Source: Solemya velesiana gill symbiont (GTDB lineage: Bacteria; Pseudomonadota; Gammaproteobacteria; Chromatiales; Chromatiaceae). From it: a stretch of 33,073 nt of DNA. The position numbers and the translations under genes were made by a program. The stretch is from positions 1 through 33,073 of the forward strand of contig NZ_MPRJ01000016.1 in the NCBI RefSeq assembly GCF_002020805.1. The letters run 5' to 3'. Positions 25,365 to 33,073 of this stretch are shown piece by piece; within the stretch, counting starts at the first letter, position 1, and every line of letters begins with the position of its first letter. The notes beneath the pieces were generated by a model that was not told the origin of the DNA, did not search any database, and saw nothing but the letters and a program-made list of their open reading frames with translations.

Positions 25365-25841
25365 ATGACTGAAAATGCCCAACCGGAACAAGCGGCACCT
25401 GAATTCGCCCTGCAGCGAATCTATATCAAGGATGTCTCCTTCGAGACGCCCAACTCCCCTGTCATCTTCAATGAAAACTGGGACCCGGAGTCCAACCTGA
25501 ACCTGAACAGCGACGTAAAGAAGGTCGGTGATAACCTCTACGAAGTGGTTCTGTCCGTGACGGTCACCACCAAGCTTGGAGAGAAAACCGCATACCTGGC
25601 CGAAGTGCAGCAGGCAGGTGTTTTCCACATCACTGGATTCCCTGATGCCGAAATGGGACCCATGATGGGCGCCTACTGCCCGAACATCCTCTTTCCCTAT
25701 GCCCGTGAAGCCATCTCGGACCTGGTATCCAAAGGCAGCTTCCCCCAGCTGCTGCTGGCCCCGGTGAATTTTGACGCCCTCTATGCTCAGCATATGCAGG
25801 AACAGCAGGGCCAGGCACAACAGCAGGCCAAGAGCCACTAG
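25365..25841 (+). CDS. secB: Protein-export chaperone SecB
   Basis: 158 residues, the usual length. Family blocks: FALQRIYIKDVSFETPNSPV, VVLSVTVTTKLGEKTAYLAE, QAGVFHITGFP, YCPNILFPYAREAISDLVSKG and PQLLLAPVNFDALYA. It forms a tetramer that keeps preproteins unfolded and delivers them to SecA. The stop codon overlaps the gpsA GTG start by one base, so the two are translationally coupled. Confidence 0.97.
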   Translation: MTENAQPEQAAPEFALQRIYIKDVSFETPNSPVIFNENWDPESNLNLNSDVKKVGDNLYEVVLSVTVTTKLGEKTAYLAEVQQAGVFHITGFPDAEMGPMMGAYCPNILFPYAREAISDLVSKGSFPQLLLAPVNFDALYAQHMQEQQGQAQQQAKSH

Positions 25842-26848
25842 TGCCCGAGCAACAACTCAAAATTGCGGTTCTCGGCTCCGGCTCCTGGGGCACGGCCCTG
25901 GCCATTCTGCTTAGCCGCAACGGTGCCGAAATCAGTCTCTGGGGACATCTCGAGTCTGAAATAGAGGCCCTCATCGCAGACCGGGAAAACAAAACCTACA
26001 TTCCCGGTATCCCCTTCCCCGACGGCATAACGCCCACCACTGACATGGCGACCGCCGTGAAGGGAGCGGACGAAGTGCTCGTGGTGGTACCCAGCCACGC
26101 TTTCAGGCAGGTGATGCACAACCTGGCACTGCTGCTCGACAGCGACACATCGGTAAGCTGGGCCACCAAGGGCCTGGAGCCCCAGAGCGGAAAGCTGCTC
26201 CACGAAGTGGCCCGCGAGGAGTTGGGTGAGCGACCCATCGCCGTGATCTCCGGGCCGAGCTTTGCTAAAGAGGTGGCCAAGGGCCTGCCAACGGCAGTCA
26301 CCGTTGCATCCTCTTCTGCTGCCCATGCCGAACGCCTGGCGGAATACCTTCACTCGGAGTGCTTCCGTGCGTATACCAGCGACGACATCATCGGCCTCGA
26401 GGTGGGCGGCGCTGCCAAGAACCTGATGGCCATCGCCGCAGGTATTGCCGACGGCCTCGGCTTCGGCGCCAATACCCGTGCCGCACTGATCACCCGTGGC
26501 CTTGCAGAGATCATGCGCCTGGGACATGCACTGGGCGCTAAACCCGAGACTTTCATGGGTCTCGGAGGACTCGGTGACCTGACCCTGACCTGCACCGACA
26601 ACCAATCCCGCAACCGGCGCATGGGCCTGGCCCTCGCCCGGGGCCTCAGTGTTGAAGAGGCCAGGGCCGAGATTGGCCAGGAAGTCGAAGGCGTGATGAC
26701 CGCTCGAGAGGTGCACAACCGTGCACTGGAGCTCGGCATCGATATGCCCCTGAGCGAGCAGACCTACCTGGTGCTGTATGAGGGCCTGGATCCTAAAACT
26801 GCCGTGCACAACCTGATGGTGCGCAGGCAGAAGCCGGAAACCGACTAA
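25841..26848 (+). CDS. gpsA: NAD(P)-dependent glycerol-3-phosphate dehydrogenase
   Basis: A 335-residue enzyme making sn-glycerol 3-phosphate for phospholipids. The Rossmann motif is VLGSGSWGTALA (residues about 10-21). SGPSFAKEVAKGLPTAVTVA, the catalytic-lysine region GGAAKNLMAIAAGIADGLGF and LGDLTLTCTDNQSRNRRMG all match GpsA. It starts at GTG 25841. In E. coli cysE and trmL follow on the same strand; here cysE is missing and trmL is inverted. Confidence 0.97.
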   Translation: MPEQQLKIAVLGSGSWGTALAILLSRNGAEISLWGHLESEIEALIADRENKTYIPGIPFPDGITPTTDMATAVKGADEVLVVVPSHAFRQVMHNLALLLDSDTSVSWATKGLEPQSGKLLHEVAREELGERPIAVISGPSFAKEVAKGLPTAVTVASSSAAHAERLAEYLHSECFRAYTSDDIIGLEVGGAAKNLMAIAAGIADGLGFGANTRAALITRGLAEIMRLGHALGAKPETFMGLGGLGDLTLTCTDNQSRNRRMGLALARGLSVEEARAEIGQEVEGVMTAREVHNRALELGIDMPLSEQTYLVLYEGLDPKTAVHNLMVRRQKPETD

Positions 26849-26862
26849 AGCCTGAGGGTCTA

Positions 26863-27324
26863 TCAGGATCCGGAGAAGCCCTGCTGCCTCCAGGCTTCGT
26901 AGAGAATGACCGCCACCGCGTTGGACAGGTTGAGACTTCGATTACCCGGGACCATGGGAATGCGCAGCAGCTGTTCGTCAGGCAGGGCATCCAGCTGTTG
27001 CTGGGGCAGCCCACGGGTTTCAGGGCCGAACAACAGCACATCACCCGGCTGGTATTCCACCTCGGCATAGTTGACCTTGCCGCGCGTGGAGCATGCAAGG
27101 ATGCGACTTGATGGCAGCGTCTTGCCAAAAGCCGCATAATCGACATGTTCAGTAACACAGGCCATGTCGTGGTAATCGAGCCCGGCCCGGCGTACCTGCT
27201 TTTCATCGAGGCTGAACCCCAGCGGATGAATCAGGTGAAGGGTGCTGCCCGTATTGGCGCACAGGCGTATGATATTCCCGGTATTGGGTGGTATCTCCGG
27301 CTCGTACAAGGCAACATGAAACAT
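26863..27324 (-). CDS. trmL: tRNA (cytidine/uridine-34-2'-O)-methyltransferase TrmL
   Basis: A 153-residue SPOUT methyltransferase for the wobble ribose of tRNA-Leu. [20 protein letters not shown] is the family N terminus; [20 protein letters not shown] follows, and the knot motifs are [11 protein letters not shown] and [20 protein letters not shown]. It converges with gpsA (14 bases apart) and is divergent from pyrD, with 50 bases between their starts. Confidence 0.95.
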   Translation of the reverse strand: MFHVALYEPEIPPNTGNIIRLCANTGSTLHLIHPLGFSLDEKQVRRAGLDYHDMACVTEHVDYAAFGKTLPSSRILACSTRGKVNYAEVEYQPGDVLLFGPETRGLPQQQLDALPDEQLLRIPMVPGNRSLNLSNAVAVILYEAWRQQGFSGS

Positions 27325-27374
27325 AGCTACTGGCTACTCGGTAACATCACTGTATTTTCTTACGGAAGCGTTAA

Positions 27375-28343
27375 ATGACCACAACCACAGACTCACCACT
27401 TGCTGTAGATTTCTGCGGACTAACATTCAATACACCACTTGTACTGTTGTCAGGCTGTGTGGGCTTCGGCGAAGAGTATACCCGGGTGAAGGGTTTTTCC
27501 AACCGCGATACCGGTGCCATCTGCCTCAAGGGCACCACCGGAGAGCCCCGGCTCGGCAACCCGCCCCATCGCGTCTATGAAACCCCCAATGGCATGCTCA
27601 ACGCCATCGGACTGCAGAATCCGGGAGTGGACAAGGTGGTTGACGAGATTCTGCCCACCCTGGATTTCGGAGAAACCCGCTTCATCGCCAATGTCTCCGG
27701 GTCCACTATAGAAGAGTACATCAAGGTCACCCAGCGATTCGATGACTCTGATATCGACGCCATCGAAATCAACATCTCCTGCCCCAACGTCAAAGAGGGC
27801 GGTGTAGCCTTCGGCAACGATCCGGATATGTCGGCACGGGTTGTGGAAGCATGCAGAAGCGTTACCAAGAAATCCCTGATCACCAAGCTCTCGCCCAACC
27901 AGACCGACATCGCTGAGAATGCCCGCCGCTGCATCGAGGCCGGCAGTGACGCTTTCGCTGTGATCAACACCCTGATGGGCATGGCCATCAATATCGAAAA
28001 CCGCTCGCCGATCATCGGCAACAACCAGGGCGGACTCTCAGGACCTGCGATAAAACCGGTCGCCCTGCTAAAAGTTCACCAGGTGTACCAGGTCTGCCGC
28101 GACCACGGCATCCCCATCATCGGCCAGGGGGGAATCACCACCGCTGAAGACGCCCTGGAGTTTTTGATTGCAGGTGCCACCGCGGTAGGCGTCGGCACAG
28201 CCCTGTTCTATAATCCGCTGGTATGCAAAAAGATAAACCAGGGTATCCTGGACTACTTGCAGCGCCATGAGATGCAATCGGTGATGCAGCTCACTGGAAC
28301 ACTGCAGCTGAATGCTTCCCAGGCGCCCCGTTGCGGCTGTTGA
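27375..28343 (+). CDS. pyrD: Dihydroorotate dehydrogenase, class 1 (1B-like)
   Basis: A 322-residue soluble TIM-barrel flavoprotein for the fourth step of pyrimidine synthesis. Class 1 features are seen: the N terminus AVDFCGLTFNTPLVLLSGC, FNR-like TGAICLKGTTGEPRLGNPPH, NGMLNAIGLQNPG, and the catalytic cysteine C136 in INISCPNVKEGG, where class 2 enzymes use serine. GGLSGPAIKPVAL and PIIGQGGI bind FMN. There is no N-terminal membrane helix as in the class 2 enzyme common in Gammaproteobacteria. Class 1B enzymes normally pair with an iron-sulfur PyrK subunit, and no pyrK gene is in this window. Confidence 0.9.
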   Translation: MTTTTDSPLAVDFCGLTFNTPLVLLSGCVGFGEEYTRVKGFSNRDTGAICLKGTTGEPRLGNPPHRVYETPNGMLNAIGLQNPGVDKVVDEILPTLDFGETRFIANVSGSTIEEYIKVTQRFDDSDIDAIEINISCPNVKEGGVAFGNDPDMSARVVEACRSVTKKSLITKLSPNQTDIAENARRCIEAGSDAFAVINTLMGMAINIENRSPIIGNNQGGLSGPAIKPVALLKVHQVYQVCRDHGIPIIGQGGITTAEDALEFLIAGATAVGVGTALFYNPLVCKKINQGILDYLQRHEMQSVMQLTGTLQLNASQAPRCGC

Positions 28344-28438
28344 GCAGGCTATAGTTACTGTGCGCAAAAAAATCGGCTGCGAAACTACCGTTATGATGAC
28401 GTAGAGTAAACAGGTATGCCCTTTTCCGCAGAGAGAAC

Positions 28439-29710
28439 ATGGACACCGTTTCAATACATCCTGAACTAGAGACACTGCGCAAGTTCACGCCCTTGAGCTC
28501 GCTTTCGCGGGAACAGCTCGAACTGCTGCGTCAGTCTGTGGAACTGGAAGAGGCCGCTGCGGGGGTAACGCTTATTGAACGTGGCAGCCGGGATGACTAC
28601 AGCTTCTTTCTGATAGATGGGCGCGTCAAGCTGACCGCCGCGGACGGCAAGTCCAACGAAGTGGAGGGCGGAAGCGCATCCGGCCTGAATCCCCTGTCTC
28701 GATTGATTCCCCGTAAGTACGAGGTGATCACCCTCACCCCCATTCACTATTCCAAAATCAACAACTCCCTGCTCGACATCGTGACCAGCGTCATCAACCA
28801 TAGGGAAACCTCACCCTTCTCCGGCTACAGTGTCGATGAAGGAGAAGAGGAGCAGAAAGCCGCTCAGTTCGAAAACCAGATCTCCATCAAGTTTCTTAAA
28901 GAACTGGAGAGCGACCGACTGGTGCTTCCCAGCCTGCCGGATGTTGCGCTTAAAATCGGAAAGGCGCTGGAGGATGAAGAACACAATATCGAAGAGATCG
29001 CCGCGATGATCCAGAACGACCCGGCGATCACAGTAAAGTTGATCAAGTCTGCTAACAGCGCCTTCTACGGCATGCCCAAGCCGGTGGAGACCTGCAGCGC
29101 AGCCATCGTGCGCATCGGCACCAAGATGACCCACAAGCTGGTGCTCACCTATGCCCTTAGAGAGCTGTTCAAGTCCAAATCGAAGCTGCTCCAGTCCCGC
29201 ATGAAGGCGCTCTGGACCCACAGCACCCATGTTGCGGCCATCTGCTATGTCCTGGCCAGGCTGGACAAGCGATTCGAACCCGAACATGCCATGCTGGCAG
29301 GCCTGCTCCACGATATCGGCATTGTCGCCATACTGCACTATGCAGAAAGTCTGCCCCCTGAAGAGTTGACGCCGGAGGCCCTTGATCAGGCGATCAAGCG
29401 CCTGAGAGGCCAGATCGGCAGCCTGATTCTACGCAAGTGGGGATTCCCGGAGGAGCTTGTCACCGCCGCTCTCGAAGCGGAAGACTGGATGCGCCAAAAG
29501 AGCGAAGAGCCCGACTATTGTGACTTGGTCATCATCGCCCAACTGCACAGCTTTGTCGGCACGCCCCTGGCCATCGCCTGCCCTGCCATCAACCAGGTGC
29601 CGGCTCATACCCGCCTGGCACTGGGTGAGCTGACGCCTAAAATGAGCCTGTTGATACTCGAGGAGGTGGAAGATCAGATCAAGAATGCCGAGGTACTGCA
29701 GTCGATCTAG
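28439..29710 (+). CDS. Cyclic-nucleotide-binding-like plus HDOD signalling protein
   Basis: A 423-residue protein. Residues about 12-115 resemble a cNMP-binding (CRP-like) domain (FTPLSSLSREQLELLRQSVE, then FFLIDGRVKLTAADG). About 160-365 is an HDOD domain (LPSLPDVALKIGKALEDE, IAAMIQNDPAITVKLIKSAN, and H291-D292 in AGLLHDIGIVAI). HDOD proteins are regulators often linked to cyclic-di-GMP or motility signalling; no GGDEF or EAL domain is fused here. The gene converges with the KamA-like gene (3 bases apart). Confidence 0.88.
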   Translation: MDTVSIHPELETLRKFTPLSSLSREQLELLRQSVELEEAAAGVTLIERGSRDDYSFFLIDGRVKLTAADGKSNEVEGGSASGLNPLSRLIPRKYEVITLTPIHYSKINNSLLDIVTSVINHRETSPFSGYSVDEGEEEQKAAQFENQISIKFLKELESDRLVLPSLPDVALKIGKALEDEEHNIEEIAAMIQNDPAITVKLIKSANSAFYGMPKPVETCSAAIVRIGTKMTHKLVLTYALRELFKSKSKLLQSRMKALWTHSTHVAAICYVLARLDKRFEPEHAMLAGLLHDIGIVAILHYAESLPPEELTPEALDQAIKRLRGQIGSLILRKWGFPEELVTAALEAEDWMRQKSEEPDYCDLVIIAQLHSFVGTPLAIACPAINQVPAHTRLALGELTPKMSLLILEEVEDQIKNAEVLQSI

Positions 29711-29713
29711 AGA

Positions 29714-31120
29714 TCAGCAGTTATCCACCTCTTCGCTCACTATCAGCTCCCTGGCCGCGTACATGGACTGGTACTCGTCCTGGAAAAAGAACTTCTCATC
29801 GCCCAGTGCGGGCTCCAGACCGTCCAGCCATGTGGCCTTTTCGTCATAGCGTGCGAAGAAGGGACGCTGCACCCAGTCGGGATTGCGCCCCTGGATGAAG
29901 CGCAGAACGAACACCTTCTCGCCGGCAATCTCGGTGACACCCTGAATCTCCACCTTACCGGGTCCGGCACTCATGCTGGGCCCCCGCGCAGTGCGCCCCA
30001 GGCCTGAAACCTGCTGCATTGCCTCGCGATAGATCGACCACGCCTTGGTCAGGGGCACCTCGAAATAGTGTCTGGCGCCGGTATCCCGCTCCACGAACAT
30101 GTAGTAGGGGATGATGCCCAGCTTGATCTGTCGGTTCCAAAGCTTTACCCAGGTATCGGCAGAATCGTTAATATGGGACAACAAAGGCCCCTGGCTGCGA
30201 ATCTCGGCACCGATGTCGCGCAGGCGGTAGATGGCCTTGCGGGCAATATCGGTATCCAGTTCTTTCCAGTGGTTGTAGTGGGCCATGATGGCCAGGTGTT
30301 TGCCCGCCTTGATGAGCTTCTCGAACAGCGCGATCAACTCGTCAGCATCGTCATCGGAGACGAAGCGGTAGGGCCAGAAGGTCAACGCCTTGGTGCCGAT
30401 ACGGATGGTCTGAATGTGGTCGTACTCCGGCTCCAGCAGGGGCTCGAGGTAACCCACCAGCCGCTTGGTCTTCATCACCATGGGATCACCGCCGGTGATC
30501 AGCAGGTCTGTCACTTCCCTATGTTCACGCAGGTAGCGATGCAGTACGTCAGCCTCGGTTGAGGCCATGCGCAGTGCCTTGTCGCCAACGAACTGGGCCC
30601 AGCGGAAGCAGAAGGTGCAGTAGGCGTGGCAGGTCTGGCCCTGGCTGGGAAAGAACAATACCGTCTCACGGTACTTGTGCTGTATACCCTCCAGGGGTTT
30701 GCCATTCTCGTCCAGAGGGATGTTGAGTTCCATCTGCCCTGCCGGGTGGGGGTTGAGTTCAGCACGAAGCTCCTGGGCAAGGGACTGGATTTCACTCTTC
30801 TCGGCACCCCTGCGATGGAGTTCCGCCATACGCTCGTAACTGCCATCGGTCAGCATGCCCTTCTGAGGAAAGGTCAGCTGGAACATGGGATCGGCTGGTA
30901 TGTTGTTCCAGTCGATGAGTTCGTTCACCACGTATTCATTGACGCGGAAAGGCAGTACGCTGGAAACCACCTTCATCTCGAACAACAGTGCTCCCGGCAG
31001 ATTGGCAAGCGCAGGTATGCGCTCCAGATCACGCTGGGTGTAGACTTTGAAACGGCGTGTTTCGAAGCCCTCTTCCGGCGCATCCATCGCCTGTCGCTGA
31101 AGTATTGCTGTATTACTCAT
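29714..31120 (-). CDS. KamA-family radical SAM protein (divergent lysine 2,3-aminomutase-like)
   Basis: 468 residues. The iron-sulfur motif is C164-x3-C168-x2-C171 (CHAYCTFC), followed by LLITGGDPMVM and IRIGTKALTFWPYRF. GPLLSHINDSADTWVKLWNR and the PLP-lysine region SAGPGKVEIQG (K389) align with KamA enzymes, which use SAM and PLP to move amino groups. By hand alignment, the positions of the two aspartates that hold the lysine side-chain amine in clostridial KamA carry arginine and serine here, so the substrate may differ. About 120 residues precede the core. The gene is single, with a 271-base region upstream. Confidence 0.85.
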   Translation of the reverse strand: MSNTAILQRQAMDAPEEGFETRRFKVYTQRDLERIPALANLPGALLFEMKVVSSVLPFRVNEYVVNELIDWNNIPADPMFQLTFPQKGMLTDGSYERMAELHRRGAEKSEIQSLAQELRAELNPHPAGQMELNIPLDENGKPLEGIQHKYRETVLFFPSQGQTCHAYCTFCFRWAQFVGDKALRMASTEADVLHRYLREHREVTDLLITGGDPMVMKTKRLVGYLEPLLEPEYDHIQTIRIGTKALTFWPYRFVSDDDADELIALFEKLIKAGKHLAIMAHYNHWKELDTDIARKAIYRLRDIGAEIRSQGPLLSHINDSADTWVKLWNRQIKLGIIPYYMFVERDTGARHYFEVPLTKAWSIYREAMQQVSGLGRTARGPSMSAGPGKVEIQGVTEIAGEKVFVLRFIQGRNPDWVQRPFFARYDEKATWLDGLEPALGDEKFFFQDEYQSMYAARELIVSEEVDNC

Positions 31121-31311
31121 TGTGCCCTCCTGCTTACCAACCGGCAGGTAAAAATTCAGAGGTAGAGTCGCCCCGGTTCCTGATTTCGAAACCTCTGTGT
31201 ATAGTTTTCTAGGGGACTAAACCGAGGGGAGTTGTCCACTCCCGGTACTACTGTAGTCGCTCCATACCTGGGTCACTGTTGACCAGGTTGCTGCCAATAC
31301 ATCCACCGTAC

Positions 31312-31326
31312 AACCAATTATTGGTT
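31312..31326. promoter_or_regulatory. Small palindrome AACCAA-TTA-TTGGTT
   Basis: A perfect 6-bp inverted repeat with 3-base centre in the AT-rich space between the KamA-like gene (start 31120) and the nfi remnant (start 31392). It could be an operator for either. No partner copy was found. Confidence 0.3.
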
Positions 31327-31391
31327 ATTACGGGGTCGGTAATTATAACATAAAGTTACAAAACTATAGAAAATACGAAATAAATGACTAA

Positions 31392-31766
31392 ATGCTAATA
31401 CTGCAGCATAAACACCCGTGGGATGTGAGCTCTGGCGAGGCCCGGGAGATCCAGGTACAGCTCTGAAATCATGTCATTGCCCAGGATCGGCTTGGTGAGA
31501 TCAGCACTGTAGCCGGTGTGGATGTGGGGTTTGAAAGTGAGGGAACCGTTACCCGCGCCGCCGTGGCCCTGCTCAGCTTTCCCGACCTGGAACTCATCGA
31601 GTCCGCCATCGCGCGACGACCCACGAGTTTTCCCTATGTGCCCGGCCTCCTCTCCTTCAGGGAGATACCCGCCGTGCTGGACGCCATGGAGCAGTTGAGC
31701 AGGCTGCCTGATTTGCTGTTGTGTGATGGACAGGGTATCGCCCACCCCCACCGTTTCGGCCTCTGA
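31392..31766 (+). pseudogene. nfi: Endonuclease V (nfi), nonsense codon and 3' truncation
   Basis: From ATG 31392 the frame reads MLILQHKHPWDVSSGEAREI, then QVQL, then TGA at 31464-31466, then [20 protein letters not shown] and [18 protein letters not shown]. Further family blocks are [20 protein letters not shown] and [18 protein letters not shown]. These match the deoxyinosine 3'-endonuclease family, including the first catalytic aspartate in AGVDVGFE and the second in CDGQGIAHP. Homology ends at 31763, where the DNA joins the end of a CheW gene on the other strand; about 100 residues are lost. No working enzyme can be made. Confidence 0.88.
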
Positions 31767-32572
31767 AGAAAGTTTTCCAAATCGACAACCGTTATCAATC
31801 GATCCCTGTAGGGAATCTCATCCTTTACGTAGTCTTCATTCCTGCCCTTTATTGCTGTTGGTATGGGTCGATACGCTTTCGATTCCACGAAAATGACTTC
31901 GTGAATATCGTCAACAGGGATGCCGACAAACAGGTGATCCTGTTCGGAGATCACCACCTTTGACGGTCTGCTTGCATCGCTAAAGGCGAGATGCTGCTCG
32001 GATCGCATATCCACGAGGGTTACGATATCACTGCGAAAATTCATGTTTCCCATGATGTGCGGGGGGCAGCAGGGCACAGGCACTACATCTGTAATATCGG
32101 TAAACTCGCGCACCGCCTCCAGGTTAAAACCGAAGTATTCATTGCCCATGCTAACCACCACCAGGTCATGCTGATCTACCCCACCCTCTTTTAGCTGCAC
32201 CCTCAGCATGCTGGCCCGTTCGCGAAGGGTACGGCGCTCTTCTCCATCAGCCTCTGGAAAGAAGGACATGCGTTCAGTGCCCTCCCCCGGCTCACTGGAT
32301 AGGGAAAGCTCAAATTCTTCAGGAGCAATCAAATGCTCATGATCCAGCAGCATGATGATGCGACCTTCGGATTCGACCTCCGTGATAATGGCATGTTGTT
32401 CAGATTCCATCGTTTCCAGAGAAGCAACAACAGGCGATACATCCACCATGTCCCTTACCTCGCTGGTGATTATTCCCAGCAATCCATGGTCGATAGCAAT
32501 CACGATCACACTGTCGGCCAGCCGATAGGGTACCGGCGAATGACCAAAACGCAGATTCAGATCTAGCAGCAA
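31634..32572 (-). pseudogene. Two-domain CheW-type chemotaxis protein, both ends damaged
   Basis: Residues 1 to about 80 are the later strands of a CheW domain (LDLNLRFGHSPVPYRLADSV), and about 120-270 a second complete CheW domain ([51 protein letters not shown]). The first 50 or so residues of domain one have no coding room: the frame opens at 32603, just after a stop, and the only start is TTG 32572. After LENFLQ near 31762 the frame runs into the antisense of the nfi remnant, giving about 42 unrelated residues. CheW domains couple chemoreceptors to CheA. A CheR remnant lies directly upstream. Confidence 0.75.
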
Positions 32573-32639
32573 TGGTCTCCTTTCGGCTGTCAGGTGTTCT
32601 CCTCATATTAAAATCGGACCTGCCTTGTATGGGGTTGTG

Positions 32640-32978
32640 TTATTTGGAACCGTTGCCGGTATTCTCCAGTCGGTCCAACAGGTCGCCTGCCTTTTCGGTG
32701 CCATAAGGCCCTATGGTTTTATCCCCGGGGATGGATCTCAGCAGATTCACTGCACTGACACGCAACTGCCTGGCCCGGCTCTGATTGCCTTCACCTAAAT
32801 TAGAGTGTAGCCAAGTCTAGATAGGCCGTTATGAAATCCAGGGCGAGATAGATCACCTTGTGCAGCCACTCCTTGGCCGCTTCCGAATCACCCATCGCTT
32901 CATCGATATGCGCCAACAGGTAATAGGGGATCGGGTCAAACTGCCTGATTGCGGTCATTCCCATGACACACTCCCTAG
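32640..32978 (-). pseudogene. CheR methyltransferase C-terminal TPR remnant
   Basis: On the minus strand, MGMTAIRQFDPIPYYLLAHI and DEAMGDSEAAKEWLHKVIYL (then ALDFITAYLDLATL) are TPR units typical of the C terminus of TPR-fused CheR proteins. One extra A near 32798-32801 breaks the frame, which resumes as LGEGNQSRARQLRVSAVNLL to the stop at 32640-32642. The methyltransferase domain is missing because the IS630-type end begins at 32975-32978 (CTAG). The assignment rests on the TPR pattern, the ending (PYG then a short tail) and the adjacent CheW gene. Confidence 0.65.
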
Positions 32979-33073
32979 TGGGCCATGCGATTAATTCGGC
33001 AACGCATTCTTTGCCCTATTCACCGAGGCAATAATTTTCTCAGCACTCTTGGTCCACTGGAATGGCTTGGCAC
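32975..33073 (-). mobile_element. 3' end of an IS630-family transposase gene (right contig edge)
   Basis: The minus strand from 33071 to 32991 encodes the same AKPFQWTKSAEKI...NALPN-stop tail as the left edge of the window. The match to the left copy continues past the stop to a CTAG at 32975-32978, an IS630-type target, beyond which the CheR remnant begins. The element interrupts the chemotaxis region, and the rest of it lies outside the window. Confidence 0.7.

Noticed and set aside
32400-32606. Alternative 68-codon frame with ATG 32606 as the start of the CheW gene
   Set aside because: It is in a different frame from the CheW homology and its peptide has no CheW features.
1-33073. Matching ends of the window as evidence of a circular molecule
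   Set aside because: The ends match as inverted, not direct, repeats, so they cannot be an assembly overlap of a circle.
1-33073. CRISPR array, tRNA or rRNA genes
   Set aside because: No regularly spaced direct repeats and no cloverleaf or rRNA sequence could be found by eye.

Overview
The window looks like a chromosomal contig from a gammaproteobacterium. The housekeeping blocks are hslV-hslU-DUF971-ubiE-ubiJ-ubiB and gpmI-envC-(ctpA)-yibQ facing yibN-secB-gpsA-trmL, which are gene orders familiar from Gammaproteobacteria. The many freshly broken accessory genes, the partial IS630-type elements and the REP-like hairpins fit a lineage under relaxed selection, for example a host-associated, possibly sulfur-oxidising, bacterium. 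That last point is inference; no rRNA or diagnostic sulfur gene is present to prove it.

Layout. 1-98 and 32975-33073 are the two ends of the same IS630-family transposase gene in opposite orientation, so the contig was probably cut at a multicopy element. 83-2750 is accessory and decayed: a type IV pilin gene split by a 186-bp insert, a Pyridox_ox_2 (NimA-like) flavoprotein gene, and a frameshifted secreted-protein gene. 2778-7027 (minus) is an amidohydrolase gene coupled to a large LplT-PlsC-acyl-ACP synthetase fusion. 7146-13559 (plus) carries an XRE-type regulator, the HslVU protease behind a sigma-32-like promoter, a DUF971 protein and the ubiquinone genes ubiE, ubiJ and ubiB.

13720-17563 is a graveyard. 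A psiE 5' fragment is fused to a truncated ABC substrate-binding gene, followed by a livH gene with a deletion, a nonsense codon and a frameshift, a livM 5' part fused to a livF 3' part, and an alpha/beta hydrolase gene with an in-frame TGA. 17555-24138 (minus) holds an EamA transporter gene and the cell-envelope cluster DJ-1 / divergent polysaccharide deacetylase / CtpA / EnvC / GpmI. 24413-28343 holds an ArsR-type repressor with a cysteine pair spaced as in persulfide sensors, then a membrane rhodanese, SecB, GpsA, TrmL (minus) and a class 1B-like PyrD. 28439-31120 holds a cNMP-like/HDOD protein and a divergent KamA-like radical SAM protein. 31392-32978 is a second decayed block: endonuclease V (nfi), a two-domain CheW protein and the TPR tail of a CheR.

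How it fits together. Core functions (proteolysis, quinone synthesis, cell division hydrolase control, protein export, glycerolipid and pyrimidine synthesis) are intact. Motility/chemotaxis, pili, amino-acid-type ABC uptake and a DNA repair gene are broken by deletions, nonsense codons and single-base indels. I found no clear new multi-gene system. The leads most worth pursuing are the dithiol ArsR repressor beside a membrane rhodanese, the KamA-like enzyme that lacks the lysine-binding aspartates, and the in-frame insert in the pilin gene.
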